From the NCBI GenBank assembly GCA_016648135.1, contig JADDOH010000183.1:124001-188000 (forward strand): 64,000 bases of DNA. Reading direction: 5' to 3'. Shown piece by piece: positions 34,901 through 45,875 of this stretch. Numbering within the stretch: the first letter of the stretch is position 1; the number at the start of each line of letters is the position of its first letter. Under the pieces are notes generated by a model. That model saw nothing but the letters and a program-made list of their open reading frames with translations. It was not told the origin of the DNA and ran no database searches. The position numbers were made by a program, and so were the translations under genes. The stretch comes from Agrypnia vestita (lineage: Eukaryota; Arthropoda; Insecta; Trichoptera; Phryganeidae).

Positions 34901-37123
34901 TGAGTTCACAAACGCAATTGTGTAACTTAAAGCCAGTCGTGCTCAATAATGTTTAATTTTTTTACATCTTTGTGGAGAATAAAGTAAATATGCATTATAT
35001 TATCATTAATTTTGTTTGAAAATTTTTATGAATGCGTGTATGAATCAATACATGTATAATTATATACAGCAGAACCTTGTTAATTCGAATTTCAAATTAT
35101 TTCTGTAATTTTGCAAAATTACAGAAATATGTTCGAGAAATTATTTCAAAAATGCAATATTTATTAAGCTAATACAAAGATCGCGACATTTCTATTACTA
35201 AAGTACCCCGATATTGATAGATTTGCTCTTCTCACTTGCGAAAAAATCTAAATATTTTTTCCATTTCGTTACATTTGGATGGCCGTAATCAAAAATGTTT
35301 AGTTAGTTCTCCAATCTTCATTCGATTTTATCTTTCAATTCCGCTTTCAACACCGAAAGAGGAATTTAAGAATTTTAAAAGTGAAAAACCTTTTTAAAAG
35401 CGGAAAGTACGAGGAATTAGCGCAAATTAAAGCTAGTAACCGGAGAAAGCATGCATAGGATTCCCCAATTTGAGGGATCGCGACATAATGTGTATAGATT
35501 AAGTGGATTCCACAATGTACCGGAAATACAAAAGACACCCCAAATGAGTGGGTGTGGGTTCTGAAAGCAACATGCATTATTAGATTTTTATAACATGTTC
35601 AAATAATTTTGAATTATGTGACCTGAAATGTATTGTTTTATGGCGCAAGGGGCTAAAAATGATTTCAAATTATGAATTATTGTGGTTTTAAAATAATCGG
35701 GGTTAATCTATTATGAAATTAACTTTTCGAATTATTTAATTAATTAAAATTTTCGAATTACGGTGAATTTTTAATTATCTGGGTTCAAATTAATGGGGTT
35801 TTACTGCACAATGAATATATGTAAGATAAGAAATTTTAAAACTCCACATAACTCTCGCCTCATCTGCATTCATACATCTTCGCATGCAAGCTTGCCAATT
35901 GTATAGGCTCTCAACAGGACCATCTTCCAATATTTTGTTAACTTGGTTATGTCAAGTCTTTCATGATCGCCTTTTTTTCTGGCGCTGAACCCAAACCACC
36001 TGAATGAATGACCCTTTTTATTTCTATTCATTATGCTATGACCGGCTTTATATTCTTTTCTAATTTGTTCATTCTCTACTCTATCACAAATGGATCTGTT
36101 AACTATACGTCTAAGTTATCTCATTTCCACTGCATTCAGTTTATTTTCGTTCCTCTTATGCCAGCTCCAGGCTCATTTCCTTTCCATACACCATTAATAC
36201 CGTCAGTATCCTTAAGTTGTTTTGAGAGCTTATGAGGTCTGTTTCATTGTACCATATGTCAAGCGGTGATTTCAAAATTATGTCCAAATTAAAATTGGTC
36301 ACTAGTCCCTAATTAATAATACGACACATGTATGATGAATACTCGTGTTAGGTAAGAAAATGCATTTAATATTTTTATTTGTTTCTCAACATTTAGGGAC
36401 GGTTGTATCAACATGGGTTTTTCAATATTCAATCAAAGTACATAATAGGTTTTTTAAAGCATATAAGCACAATGCCAGCAATCTCTCACAACATCCTCCA
36501 TAGCGTCATCAATCAGACCTGGACGTTCTTCAACCATAAGAGATATTCGGCCACGCTTGAATTTGTTAAACCATCTGTCAAAAAATCGACGAATAAAAAA
36601 ATCTGATAGGTAAAATATTGTATCACCGTGCACGATCCTTTTAAACGGCGTGCAACTTCACTTTGATTTCCTCACATGTCTTCTCATCCAAAAAAGGGCA
36701 TTGATGACCAATATTGCTCTTCTTCTATGGTTGCAAACACAAACTTGCCCACTTTCAATAGCTAACAAAATTAAATATATCGATAAATCTGAAAGATTAG
36801 ATGCACAGATTTTGGTCAGTGGCACCATCAGTCGTTAAACACTGGTACTTGTCATATAGCCCTGGTGTGTCAGATTGATTGTTTTCTTTAATAATCCTAC
36901 AGTGTGAATCCGCATTTTAGAACGAATGGTTATCAGAAAGGTAAAAACCCAGTTAAGGTGGTATGCGGGGCGGCCTTCAGAGACTTGATCATTTTTCATA
37001 AAAAAAAAAATGTACAGTTCTCCTTGTGAAGAGAAAAGTGCCTGACGCAAAGTAACTTCATATTTTTAAAATTATTTTTGTATTCTAGTGCTTAAGGGCA
37101 AGAAGCTTCAGCTGCCAGCGTAA
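28908..37123 (+). CDS. KdelR: ER lumen protein-retaining receptor (KDEL receptor)
   Basis: Five exons with canonical GT/AG borders and consistent phases: 28908-28998, 29364-29623, 33491-33637, 34660-34765 and 37089-37123. They give 639 nt, 212 residues plus stop, exactly the usual length of this family. The protein starts [20 protein letters not shown] and ends KGKKLQLPA. It is built of seven hydrophobic segments and carries the family signatures [23 protein letters not shown] and [17 protein letters not shown], plus the Golgi-side [11 protein letters not shown] near the end. Known role: binds K/HDEL-tailed ER proteins in the Golgi and returns them to the ER through COPI. The cytosolic lysines in the tail are kept. 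Introns 2-4 contain repeats, a TA microsatellite, a non-LTR remnant and a Tigger MITE. Candidate poly(A) signals AATAAA are at 37739-37744 and 37854-37859. Confidence 0.97.
29640..30539. other. KDEL receptor intron 2, first part, nothing recognised
   Basis: AT-rich intron. A short word near 30410 (GTCTGTAACTTCCTGTAA) recurs near the palindrome at 43500, suggesting a shared repeat fragment. Confidence 0.4.
30540..30640. repeat. TA microsatellite with internal higher-order pattern
   Basis: (TA)n tract about 100 bp long, interrupted at regular intervals by AGT-containing steps (about 30569 and 30591), then running into a TGCATATACATA tail. It lies in KDEL receptor intron 2. Confidence 0.9.
31270..31510 (+). 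repeat. retroelement 3'-end-like repeat
   Basis: The block contains CTGAACTCGGCAATGCTTTG, AAATCGGTCCAGTAGTTTTT and TATACAGGATGTTTC. The 'AAATCGGTCCAG' and 'ATACAGGGTGTTTC' words are common in 3' parts of insect interspersed repeats (LINE/SINE tails and the repeat family at 33100 and 19400). No coding content. Family assignment is tentative. Confidence 0.4.
32490..32864 (-). pseudogene. non-LTR retrotransposon reverse-transcriptase C-terminal fragment
   Basis: The 124-residue frame has the layout of the end of jockey/CR1-like reverse transcriptases: [20 protein letters not shown], then SMLDCPELI, a [16 protein letters not shown] stretch and RICRIRNKF. The R---D---L-KI-----DCP-L----- pattern followed by R----F/N-Y and C----N is characteristic. 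It has no upstream RT motifs. It lies in KDEL receptor intron 2, on the opposite strand. Confidence 0.6.
33115..33310. repeat. inverted repeat with a tail shared with the 19300-19680 region
   Basis: GCAACAATGTCCTAATATCA (about 33129-33148) pairs with TGATATTAGGACATTGTTGC about 60 bp further on. The following words, GTAAAAATCTACCTGT and ATATTGTGGACTAGCTCTG, recur near 19400 (where the text is TAGAAATCTACC then GTGGACTAGCTCTG) and partly near 19610-19680. An old interspersed repeat family with at least three members here. Confidence 0.55.
33700..34640. other. KDEL receptor intron 3, nothing recognised
   Basis: AT-rich intron without identifiable repeats or RNA genes. Confidence 0.4.
35067..35806. 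mobile_element. Tigger/pogo-like non-autonomous element in KDEL receptor intron 4
   Basis: The left end CAGCAGAACCTTGTTAATTC and the right end GGGTTCAAATTAATGGGGTTTTACTG are matching pogo-type inverted termini. TA precedes the left end. The interior shares a GATCGCGACATTTCTATTAC block with 60015-60050 and with the reverse remnant at about 5140-5160. No transposase frame. Confidence 0.65.
35870..35990 (-). pseudogene. non-LTR tail fragment, relative of 14351-14470
   Basis: Read on the minus strand, it matches the 14351 fragment at nucleotide level: the GCGAxxATGxAAGAC region, AAGATGGTCCT, and a GCTTGCATGCGAAGATGTATG block. It is frame-shifted and noncoding now. Confidence 0.55.
36395..36640 (-). 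pseudogene. mariner transposase N-terminal fragment
   Basis: On the minus strand from about 36595: [20 protein letters not shown], then [10 protein letters not shown]. The WF-KFK-GR-S---E-R-G pattern is the mariner linker after the first helix-turn-helix. It is short and lies in KDEL receptor intron 4. At 36397, TTTAGGGACGGTTGTATCAA resembles a degraded 145-bp MITE end. Confidence 0.5.
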
Positions 37124-38570
37124 TTGCCTCGAAGGAAGCGTTGCCAGGACAACTTCAAAGTGCACATTCTCAGGAGGTATATTGTCTTCGCATTTCATAG
37201 AGAACTACCGATTAAGTTTTCATTTCATTCATCACTTTTACGAAATGTTATTTTTCATAATTGATTGTTTGAAAGTTGTAATTACATAATATAATTTGTG
37301 AGTGTTCTCTATAATATAAAATCTGCATGTGAAAAGAAGTAAATTTTCATTCTTGTGTACTTTTAAGAATTTAGTCTTAAATTAAACCGTCTATTGAATG
37401 AAAATGAATGTACATTCACTTTAGTGCCACAGTGCTGTAGCACTTTTTACTTATTGTCTATATTAATGCCAAATATAAGTTTTGAATGTAATTTTTTAAC
37501 ATCTTAATCCAGTATGTGTTGAGTTAAACTGTTTGTTTACACACTGTTGATAGAGTTTAAAATTCACTTATTTTCTCAGCATTATTGATAAAGGTATGTA
37601 AAAACATGTGTTAAATGAAAATCAATTTGTTAGCATAATGAACAGCTGTGTAATTGGTATTCTACAGAATAGTTGATAAAAAATATTTATTTTTAACAGT
37701 AATGTTCTATTGATTGTTTAATTATGTTTATATTACCAAATAAAGGCATTGAGTTGTTGTCGTGTGGTGCAACATTGAATATTATAAGGTATTTTAATTT
37801 TATTGAAACAATTTAAATTAGAAGTGTTTCCTATAGATAAACATTGGATGACAAATAAATATTCAATAAGAAAATTGTTGTTTTTCATTAATCTTCTTTG
37901 TGTTCACTAAATAATAATTTAGTGTCTAAAAAGGTAATCGGAAAATCTACTTGTATCCTGACTCGTGAGAATTTTGTACGCACATAGGTGCAAACCTGAA
38001 TTAAAGTTTTACTTCACTTCAGTTTGGTTCAACAACCACATGTTTGCACTGCACTGAATAACTTGTTTATATAAGTGCCGATTAAAGGATGTATTATTAT
38101 TGAATACACATTATGTCTAATGTAGTTAATTAAGCCACTAGACTTAAATACGCTACTTAGCTTTTCATTATTAAGATAATTAAAAAATGTAAGTCTCTCA
38201 ATATATTTGTTGTTTTATCCATGGTAAATACAAAATTATAAAAAATTCAAAACATTTATTGTGAATTTCGGGGCTATTTAGAAAATCAATAACCGTATTA
38301 CCACCTAACTGTACACTTGTTTGGAAAGGTGATGATTTTATTTTTTACCACTATGAGATATGACTAATACTGATGATAGATTGTGGAAAAACTATCAACA
38401 AAACTTGGAACATCTTAACAATTAACGAAATAAAGTTTTGTGTGATTTGTATAGATATGTTTTTGATTCAATCCGATTTCTCTAACCCATTCCTTTTTAT
38501 CAGTAGCACAACTACTCCAAACCGGCGCATTATAGGTAACAAATGGTTTATGCTCCACAATATATTTTGT
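37124..38570 (+). other. KDEL receptor 3' UTR and downstream DNA
   Basis: AT-rich. AATAAA signals at 37739-37744 and 37854-37859 would give a 3' UTR of about 0.6-0.75 kb. Beyond that no gene is recognised. Confidence 0.45.
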
Positions 38571-38575
38571 ATTAA

Positions 38576-39438
38576 GGGGGTATTCTAGTCTAGAGGCATG
38601 AATTTGAGGTGTTTTTTCGGGTGCTATAAATAAAAAACAAAAAATATTTTTCCCATCCATTTTTAACAAGATGCTTATTCATGTTTTAATAATACATAAA
38701 AAAATAATAAAAGTGAAAAAATTGAAAACTCAATGTTATAAGCTGTTGAAGTGGAGGGTTGGAAAAAAATGGCGCGCCAAGTTTGTCACGATTGCAACCC
38801 TCAAAATGATCTGAACCAAAAAATAAAAAAGATATTTTATCTAGATAAATGCTGCTATCGTACTAACTAAAAAAACTGTAAAAAAAATATTTTTGCTAAA
38901 TTACGGATTTTTGAAAAAATAATAATTTTTTGAATTTATTATAATGTTAGTTAGTACGATAGAGACATATATAGAGAAGACTCACCAAATTTCAAGTAAA
39001 TCGGTTAAGGAGAACTTGAGAAATCATGACAAACTTTTTGAAAAAAGCAGTTTCGAGAAAAACGCTCCATAAAATGACATTTTATACTTACATTTAATTA
39101 AGCTGCGATTCCTGCTCCATACATTGGGTCTTCCTCTAATTCAAAAAAAGCATCATCTGCCGGTGACCTTGGATTATTATATTTCAATATATAATACAAG
39201 AGTACATAAGGGTTTACGAGAGAATGGGATCGCAGGTAGACGGATGGTCCCTAACGCCTTTTGTTCGATTCGTTCCGGCCCAGCCGGTTTGGATGCCGTG
39301 TCACTAAAATAGTTATGTCTCCGGAAATAATTAAAATTTTGACATATCCTCTTAAGGATATATTCTTGAAAGGTTAAGATTTGAAAATATGAAGAAAAAA
39401 AATTTGATTTTTTCAAATTTCTACACTAGAATATCCCC
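38576..39438. mobile_element. 863-bp non-autonomous element flanked by TTAA
   Basis: TTAA is present at both borders (38572-38575 and 39439-39442). The ends are inverted: GGGGGTATTCTAGTCTAGA on the left, and GGGGATATTCTAGTGTAGA read from the right. A TTAA target and G/C-start termini are what piggyBac elements use, but the interior has no transposase and the terminus does not match the classic CCCTAGAAAG, so the assignment is tentative. Confidence 0.55.
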
Positions 39439-39774
39439 TTAATACTCTCCCCAGAGCTAAAATTAAGTAATAATTTTTTAAACCACCATGGCAAGAAATA
39501 AAATTATATAATTTAAAAAAAGCCTTTCTCACGTGTTTAAAGAATACACGAGAACGTATACAGTAGCACCTGACTGATGTTTGGTTAAGAACCAGATTAT
39601 CACTGCAAAGTAAGTCATAAATAAAAACAAGGATTTTTTAGTTGTGAGTGCAGGTTAATGGCTAAAAACATAAAATTTTGTTTTTATTCATGAAAGTGAA
39701 TATAACAGAAGGCAAGTGACCAATTTTTGTTCCAATGTAAAACCGCTTAGTGCTGAATATTCTTTTGTATGTTA

Positions 39775-39887
39775 CAGTGAAAGTATATTTTCCAACCTAA
39801 CTATTTGGTTAGTTAGATTACTACTAACTGGCTGACCTGACCTACCTAATAGATAGGTTAGTTGAGCTGGAAAATATACTTTCACTG
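39775..39887. mobile_element. 113-bp foldback element with CAGTGAAAG ends
   Basis: CAGTGAAAGTATATTTTCCA at the left is repeated inverted as TGGAAAATATACTTTCACTG at the right, with inner arms around GGTTAGTT/AACCTAACT. The CAGTG start resembles hAT termini, but no 8-bp target duplication is visible. Confidence 0.6.
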
Positions 39888-40998
39888 TGATATATTCAGA
39901 GGTGAATCCCCTTTCATTTTTCATTGGGGCTCAAGTATTTTATTTATGTCCTTGGTTTTACTTGAATCTTTTATTTACGATGACGGACGGCTCGCCACCA
40001 TCGCACGCGGGTCAGATATTAGAATGAAAGATTTTCCTTTCCAATCGCCGCCGATAATTATTGACAATAAATGACACCCGAGATACACTGGGCCAAAGCT
40101 AACTATGACACAGTGGAGAAATTGTACTTGCGTTTTCCTGGTACGTTGGGTGCCGCTTCAATCGCAACTCTCCTGGCTTCGTCGAATCCGGAACAGTTGG
40201 TGTGTCTCTTCCGCTAAGTTGAACTGATCTTGAACACGCGCGAAGAGGAATGTCGGTTCTCACCGAAAACGACACCGACACGCTTTTCAACTGTCACTGG
40301 GCGGATTTTAAAAAATTCGAATCCTGGCTAGCGATTGGCGCAGAACACATCAGGTGCCAGCCCAATCAATCAAAATCATGGCGCGGCCCGCGCGCGGCGA
40401 TTACGAAACATTTTATTTGGATTAATTGTTTCACTGGAGTGACCAGAATACATTTCAGACATTCAATCATATTTCTCCACTCCAACCATCTTGTTGTTTC
40501 CTGTTATATATATAAACTCGAGATATGGAGGTACAATTAAAAGACAACATGGTTTACGAGATCCTCCAACATATGTGTCGACCGACCCTAAACGAGGTCT
40601 TGTGCTGTCTGCACATTTTAATGAAGAGAGAGCCAGTGCTCACCCTTTTTATAGCAGTGCCACCTTCTGCTTCTGTAGAGGTGGCCTACCCAAATACACT
40701 ACATCCTACACTTTTAAAATAACTTTCTCATCAAATCAATCTGATCAGTTGAATTTATCTGATATTTGTAAATAATAAATAAGTATTTAAATGGGGCACG
40801 GCGCTTCCGGTGAAGGCAGGTGTTTCCTCGTTCAGTCTGACAAACCAAGAAAAGAAAGAATCGCAAAACAGTAGTTTTTTTTCTTCACCAACTCGTTAAG
40901 AAAAAAATAAAGGCTGGAGTTTCAACTGTTTATTTGATAATGTACAAAAATTATTCTTACAGTATAAAAATCAAGTCAAGTTTTTGAAAATGTTGATT
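39888..40998. other. intergenic DNA with a GC-richer patch
   Basis: 39960-40420 is noticeably richer in GC than its surroundings, and 40525-40722 has a short plus-strand ORF of 65 codons without recognisable similarity. A broken transposon or a noncoding first exon of an unknown gene are both possible; nothing decides it. Confidence 0.3.
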
Positions 40999-41004
40999 TT
41001 TATT
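40999..41004 (-). terminator. candidate poly(A) signal of the GatC-POLG2 transcript
   Basis: AATAAA on the minus strand, 7 nt after the POLG2 stop codon (41011-41013). Such a short 3' UTR is unusual; other signals further on are possible. Confidence 0.4.
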
Positions 41005-41010
41005 CATCAA

Positions 41011-44000
41011 TCAAAAGTTGTTAAAAAGCTGGATAACATATGAAGACAAATCCGTAACGTGAACGGCCTCCTAAAAACAAAAATTCTAAGATATAAAAAT
41101 ATTTTATAATTTAGTGTATTATGCGTAAGGTATATATATATTTTTTAATAATGGTCGATGTCTATTATGCGCACTATAAATAACATTTGAGTCACCTTAA
41201 GAGTTGTGTCCCTGTTGCGAAGATGTACAATTCCAGACTTCAGAGAGTTGTCATCCAGGACTATTGTGAATGGAATACCCCACTCATCATTTCTCTGAAA
41301 CTGATGAGAACAATGTCAAAAGGTGTCAATATTGTAAAATTTAAATGAAATTTTTTAGGGCTTGATGACATTCTTACATTTATAAAAATGTGTTTCTAAA
41401 TGTGCAGAAAAAATATTCCATTCAAATTGGCAGTTTCTATGATAAAATCTTTTATTTGTAGTTTTGATCGATTTTTCTGTTGAAAAATAAAATGGACGTC
41501 TGTCCACATACATATCAATTGTCATATTTAAAATTTCACAAATTTTTCTAATAATCTTTGTTGAAAAAAAACAGTTTAAAAATTACTTTTAATTTACAAA
41601 AGAACATTTTTAATTGAAAGTACTTAAACCAATACTAAAACCTGTTTTGAGAGGGATGAATTGGTGCAGTCTGGAAGTAAAAGAGTGGAGATTCCGGATT
41701 TTCTAAATTGTTTTGTTAAATAAAAAGCCAACTGACCCAATTCGTCTGATGTGGATGAGTCTGAAGAGAAAATAAAATACAGTAATATATAATATAATAC
41801 AGTAATATACAAGTATATTACTGAAGATGATGCAGTATCATCAGCAAGTATCAAAAACGTTTTAATTTTTTAATCAAGGTGTCATTGTGTGAAGTAAACA
41901 ATGTTGTGTTTTATTCATAGTTAATTACAAGGAACTTCCACAAAGTTAATCACCAAAATTTCGAAATATTCCAACTAAACATGTTTTGTCATAGTTCTCT
42001 CATTACATTACCAATTTTTTTTTATAGTATGGTCAGTCCATGTTTTTATCTAATCAATGGTATTATAACCGTAAAATCAAATTATTTAATTTTTTTTCTT
42101 TTTTACTTTACTCCAACACAGATGATTATGCTGACAATAGAAATGCCATAAATAAAACAAAACTGCTCTAAATAAATAAAAAATTGTCGAATTAACCCAG
42201 TAAGAAATTCCTTGTATGTCTGTCCGTAACTTATGACAATAATTTTTAACATAGACAGAATTCCCTCCTCTCCCTTTATCCCACACTCTCCCCACAATAC
42301 ATTTTCTATTCAAATCTATACCGTTTGACAGATTTTACCCAAGTTTTGCATACTTATTCTTTAGGAACCGACATGTAAAAGTATGTCATTTTTGACAGGT
42401 TACTGCTTTTTTTTTTACTAATTCCTTATTACCAATTTACTAATTCTTACCGGAACTTGTTCCCGCAAAAATGCATTTGTACGGAGTTAGTTTTCTGTGT
42501 ATTCTTAAAACCGGTGTTTTGTGTATAGAATCCTCATCTAAAGCATCACTAAAGAGGCCCACAACAGCCGACTCTAAAGACATTTCACTCTTTATTACCA
42601 TTGGAAGAACAGATTTTCTTCCATACCGAACCTGTAAACAAAACACCCTTAGAACAAATACTAATAAGATTCACTAGAACAGGAACCGGAAAGTTAAAAG
42701 ATTAGTCTGCTGCATGACCCATACCAGTGTCTACTATATTTTATCGGCCAAAAAATTTATTTTCTGAAAATAGACGATAATAATAAATAAACGAGACATA
42801 GGTATATGCCGGTGTTTGTTTCTTTCTATTTCTACTTGAGAGAGAATGAGAAAGAAATACGTGAGCGTTATTTGTCAAACGTCAAAATATAAATACAAGT
42901 CTAACGCGACAATGACAATTTTGCCATAGTTTTACATCAGGACACTGGGAGAAGAAATCAATAAGTGCTTATGAAATAATCTTTTTTCTATAAGCTTTAA
43001 ATACAGCTTTCTAGGTCAAGACTCCTCATCCCTGGCTCCAATGAGTCAATTTTCTTTATATAGAGATGTCATGACTTCTATTCGCAATTTTACCAATTTA
43101 ATTTAATTTAATACACAGTCATACAAGATTAAATGTAGCTGGATACTCACTGTTAAGTCAACTTCTGGATTTCCTTCCATAGGCGATATTGATATTGTCT
43201 CTAAAACTTGATTACCCCATGAGAAATTTGCTAATATACTGACAAATGTGTTTGTAGGGGACTTGCACACCTCACCCAAAATAAATCTTCCTGGAAAAGC
43301 TGAAATCTAATACCATAGTGTAAATAAATAAAGTACTTGGTTGTAGGTTTAAACTCGTAATCATAAATAAATTATTAATTCCTTTAAAAAAGTTATGGAC
43401 CGACAGACAACAAATGAAATTATTATTATGTATATGGCATAGTTGCGCCCTTTTTTAGAAAAGAGTTGCAACTATACCACATAATAATAATTTCATTTGT
43501 TGTCTGTAACTTCCTGTAACATCCGTAAATTCTTTAAAGAAAACAACTTTTTTTATAAATAAATATATATTAATTAATCAATCAATGTATATTATAGATG
43601 TCTCACAGAGACGAAACTGTATTTTTACGACCTATCATACGTCTGGCTTAAGTGATCACTTTACACAATGTAACGTTCGCCATTTCCACCCATGATAGAA
43701 TACCATGTCTACTAATTTTTGAGAGTTGTATATATTTAAATTTTACGCCACGTTTCACATACGAGTTGTAACAATCCTTAGCGCAGCCAGCACCAAAGCT
43801 TTTTCATTCCCCTTAAATGACTACAGATGTCGCTTATGAGATATCTATATTGATTTTGGAGTTTTTGTTAGCAATATACTGAGTGTAATGAAATTCTTCT
43901 GAATTACTAGCATTACACTCTAGGATACGCCAGAAATATTACTTCAATTTTTTATTAAACTCCTTTTTTAATAAAAAAAGTATTTTATTTCAGAATATTT

Positions 44001-45202
44001 TGAGTATGTCCAAATTTTTCAGAACAGAACTGGATTTTTGTCACAGGGACATTAATCAATCAATTTATATTATAGACGTCTCACAGAGACGAAACTGAAT
44101 GTTACATTGTGTAAAGTGATCACTTAAGCCAGCTGTACGATAGGTCGTAAGCCCTATGTACACCCAAAAGACTTCTATACCTACTTCACATAAAAATGCA
44201 GTTTCGTCTCTGTGAGACATCTATAATATACATTGATTGATTAATGATGTCCCTGTGACAAAAATCCAGTTCTGTTCTGAAAATTTTGGAAATACTCAAA
44301 ATATTCTGAAATATTAATTCTTTAGCAATTAGGATTTTAAATGTCACAAATACTTTAAAGAGCTTTATGAAAAACATTTCGTTTGGGTTTTACTGTCATG
44401 GTTCAGCTTTTTTTGAACCACATCAGAATAATGCAAAAGTTTTATTTTTTTACGCTTCAACAGACCAAGAGGCCCAAATACTGAAGCGAAACACATCACA
44501 AAAACACCCAGGCTTGAGTTAATCACATTGATTGATTGTGACCTGGAATCAGTGTGAGAAGCCAGTGTCATGCTCCCTGGGCTACGATTGTAATATAATA
44601 TAAATAAATAAATAAAGGTTATATAATATATAAATTTAGTATATGAATTTAATTAAGGCTTTTTTTTTTCTTTTAGAGGCCTTTAAAATTCATAATACGT
44701 ATTGCCACTATTAAAGTTCATTTAATTTATGAGCAAGCATAATGAATAAATGATTATTTTTTACCTTTTTCCACCATAATTTCCTTTGTCTCTGCCAGTG
44801 AAAAAAGAATTGCATTCCTTCAGGAGGAGACACAAACATTTCTGAACAAAGTTGTGTAGATGTAAGACTAGAAAAATAACTGTTTTCCGTAATCTCATTC
44901 GCTTCTCGGTTCGGCAAGGTTTGGATGAAAATTTTAGCTACGCCAAATGGAAGTTGTTTACTGCATATTTCCCTTGCACTGAGATAAATCTGATCATTTT
45001 CAGAGTAATTTTTGGTATACAAAAAAACTGAGGTATCTCTGTTTGTAACATTTGAGTAAATCCATTCTGATTTTATATTATCCTGAAACAGGGATCCAGA
45101 CGGCCCCAAACGATAACAGAGAACATTTTTTAAATTTTTAGATAGAACGGGTGTGAAAAATAAATGCTTATTTGCTAAAACTAAAATATTATCTAACAAC
45201 AT
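41011..45202 (-). CDS. POLG2: mitochondrial DNA polymerase gamma accessory subunit (POLG2), second cistron
   Basis: Six exons join in phase: 45202-44765, 43306-43151, 42631-42451, 41760-41642, 41294-41196 and 41070-41011 (350 aa, close to the short insect form and shorter than the vertebrate protein). Recognisable blocks: LGPSGSLFQDNIKSEW near the N terminus, QLPFGVAKI, FHWQRQRKLWWKK at the end of exon 1, ANFSWGNQVLETI, RYGRKSVLPMVI, then the anticodon-binding-like fold with HRKLTPYKCIFAG, DELGQLAFYL, RNDEWGIPFTIVLDD and VHLRNRDTTLK, ending EAVHVTDLSSYVIQLFNNF. Known role: processivity subunit that binds the catalytic Pol gamma and primer-template in mitochondria; it derives from class II aminoacyl-tRNA synthetases. 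The start ATG follows the GatC stop by 26 nt in the same exon, so translation must come from a shared mRNA. The acceptor for exon 2 was set at 43306 because only this keeps phase. Confidence 0.93.
43391..43515. repeat. foldback element in POLG2 intron
   Basis: GACAGACAACAAATGAAATT and the following ATTATTATGT are inverted at ACATAATAATAATTTCATTT, GTTGTCTGT. The spacer is about 20 bp. A short MITE or an inverted duplication. Confidence 0.6.
43565..44325. repeat. large multi-arm palindrome in POLG2 intron
   Basis: Three copies of ATCAATCAATxTATATTATA followed by GATGTCTCACAGAGACGAAAC (or its inverse) lie at 43577, 44051 and 44192-44243 (inverted). ACATTGTGTAAAGTGATCAC at about 44102 inverts GTGATCACTTTACACAATGT at about 43653. 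A further arm, CAGAATATTTTGAGTAT to CACAGGGACATTAATCAATC (43992-44062), is inverted at 44232-44310. Together they form nested hairpins within one intron. Confidence 0.7.
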
Positions 45203-45228
45203 TTTGGCTGGATTAAAATATTCAAGTT

Positions 45229-45870
45229 TTATTTATCATTATTCTGTATGTCTTCATGAAGTAAATTATCTCTAGGTTGTAGAGGTATATTGCCGGGAGG
45301 AGCTACAAAGTAATCTTCTTCTGTTAATGCAGCATTCTTTAAAATATCTTTTTGACAATTTCCATCAGTAACTTTGTCATCTCTCAGTATCAAATATCTA
45401 AAAAAATACCACTTTTAGTACGTGAGTCATTCATTCAGACAGCCTAGCAAATAACAAAATGTACACATTTGAACTTAATAAGTTGAGATAGAATTTAATG
45501 AGAATTTTGCTTTAGGACTTCTCTTAAAAAAAATCAAAAACAATCACCTGTCTTCTAGGACTGTATACATTGGTTCAACGTTGTCTGTATTAATATGCAG
45601 TATTTGATCTGCAAATAAAATTGCATCTTCTAATGTTTTTATGCCCTGCTTGTTGGCACAGTCTACTAGAGAGAGATGTTCTAGGAGACAAATAGTATCT
45701 TCGTCAATTTTGGTCGGAGTCAAAGTTGGAAATTTTTCTTCAACATAGTTTTTAGGAACTTTTGTCTCTGATTTGAGTCTCTGGTTGTACGGAAGGGGCT
45801 TGCTTCCTGCTAACGCACTCTTCAAGCGGTATATTTGGGTAATATTGCGTACATTGATTTTTCTTATCAT
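45229..45870 (-). CDS. gatC: glutamyl-tRNA(Gln) amidotransferase subunit C, mitochondrial (GatC), first cistron
   Basis: Two coding exons: 45870-45548 and 45397-45229 (the second exon continues into POLG2). The protein is 163 aa. A basic N terminus (MIRKINVRNITQIYRLKSAL) suits a mitochondrial import signal. The core carries LLEHLSLVDCANKQGIKTLE, AILFADQI, VEPMYTVLEDR and the C-terminal EEDYFVAPPGNIPL, all family hallmarks. Known role: small subunit of the mitochondrial GatCAB enzyme, which converts Glu-tRNA(Gln) to Gln-tRNA(Gln). The exon opens at 45875, just before the chosen ATG, so at least one 5' noncoding exon probably lies upstream; an upstream start in that exon cannot be excluded. Stop TAA is at 45229-45231. 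Insect GatC and Pol gamma accessory subunit are known to share bicistronic transcripts in Drosophila. Confidence 0.94.
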
Positions 45871-45875
45871 ATCAA

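Noticed and set aside
36835..37050. 71-codon minus-strand ORF just before the last KDEL receptor exon
   Set aside because: No domain is recognised and it lies in an intron next to mariner debris.
43260..43300. Splice acceptor at 43299 (TTTCAG) for POLG2 exon 2
   Set aside because: It has the better-looking pyrimidine tract but breaks the reading frame with exon 1. The acceptor seven bases upstream (exon start 43306) keeps phase and aligns with the family.
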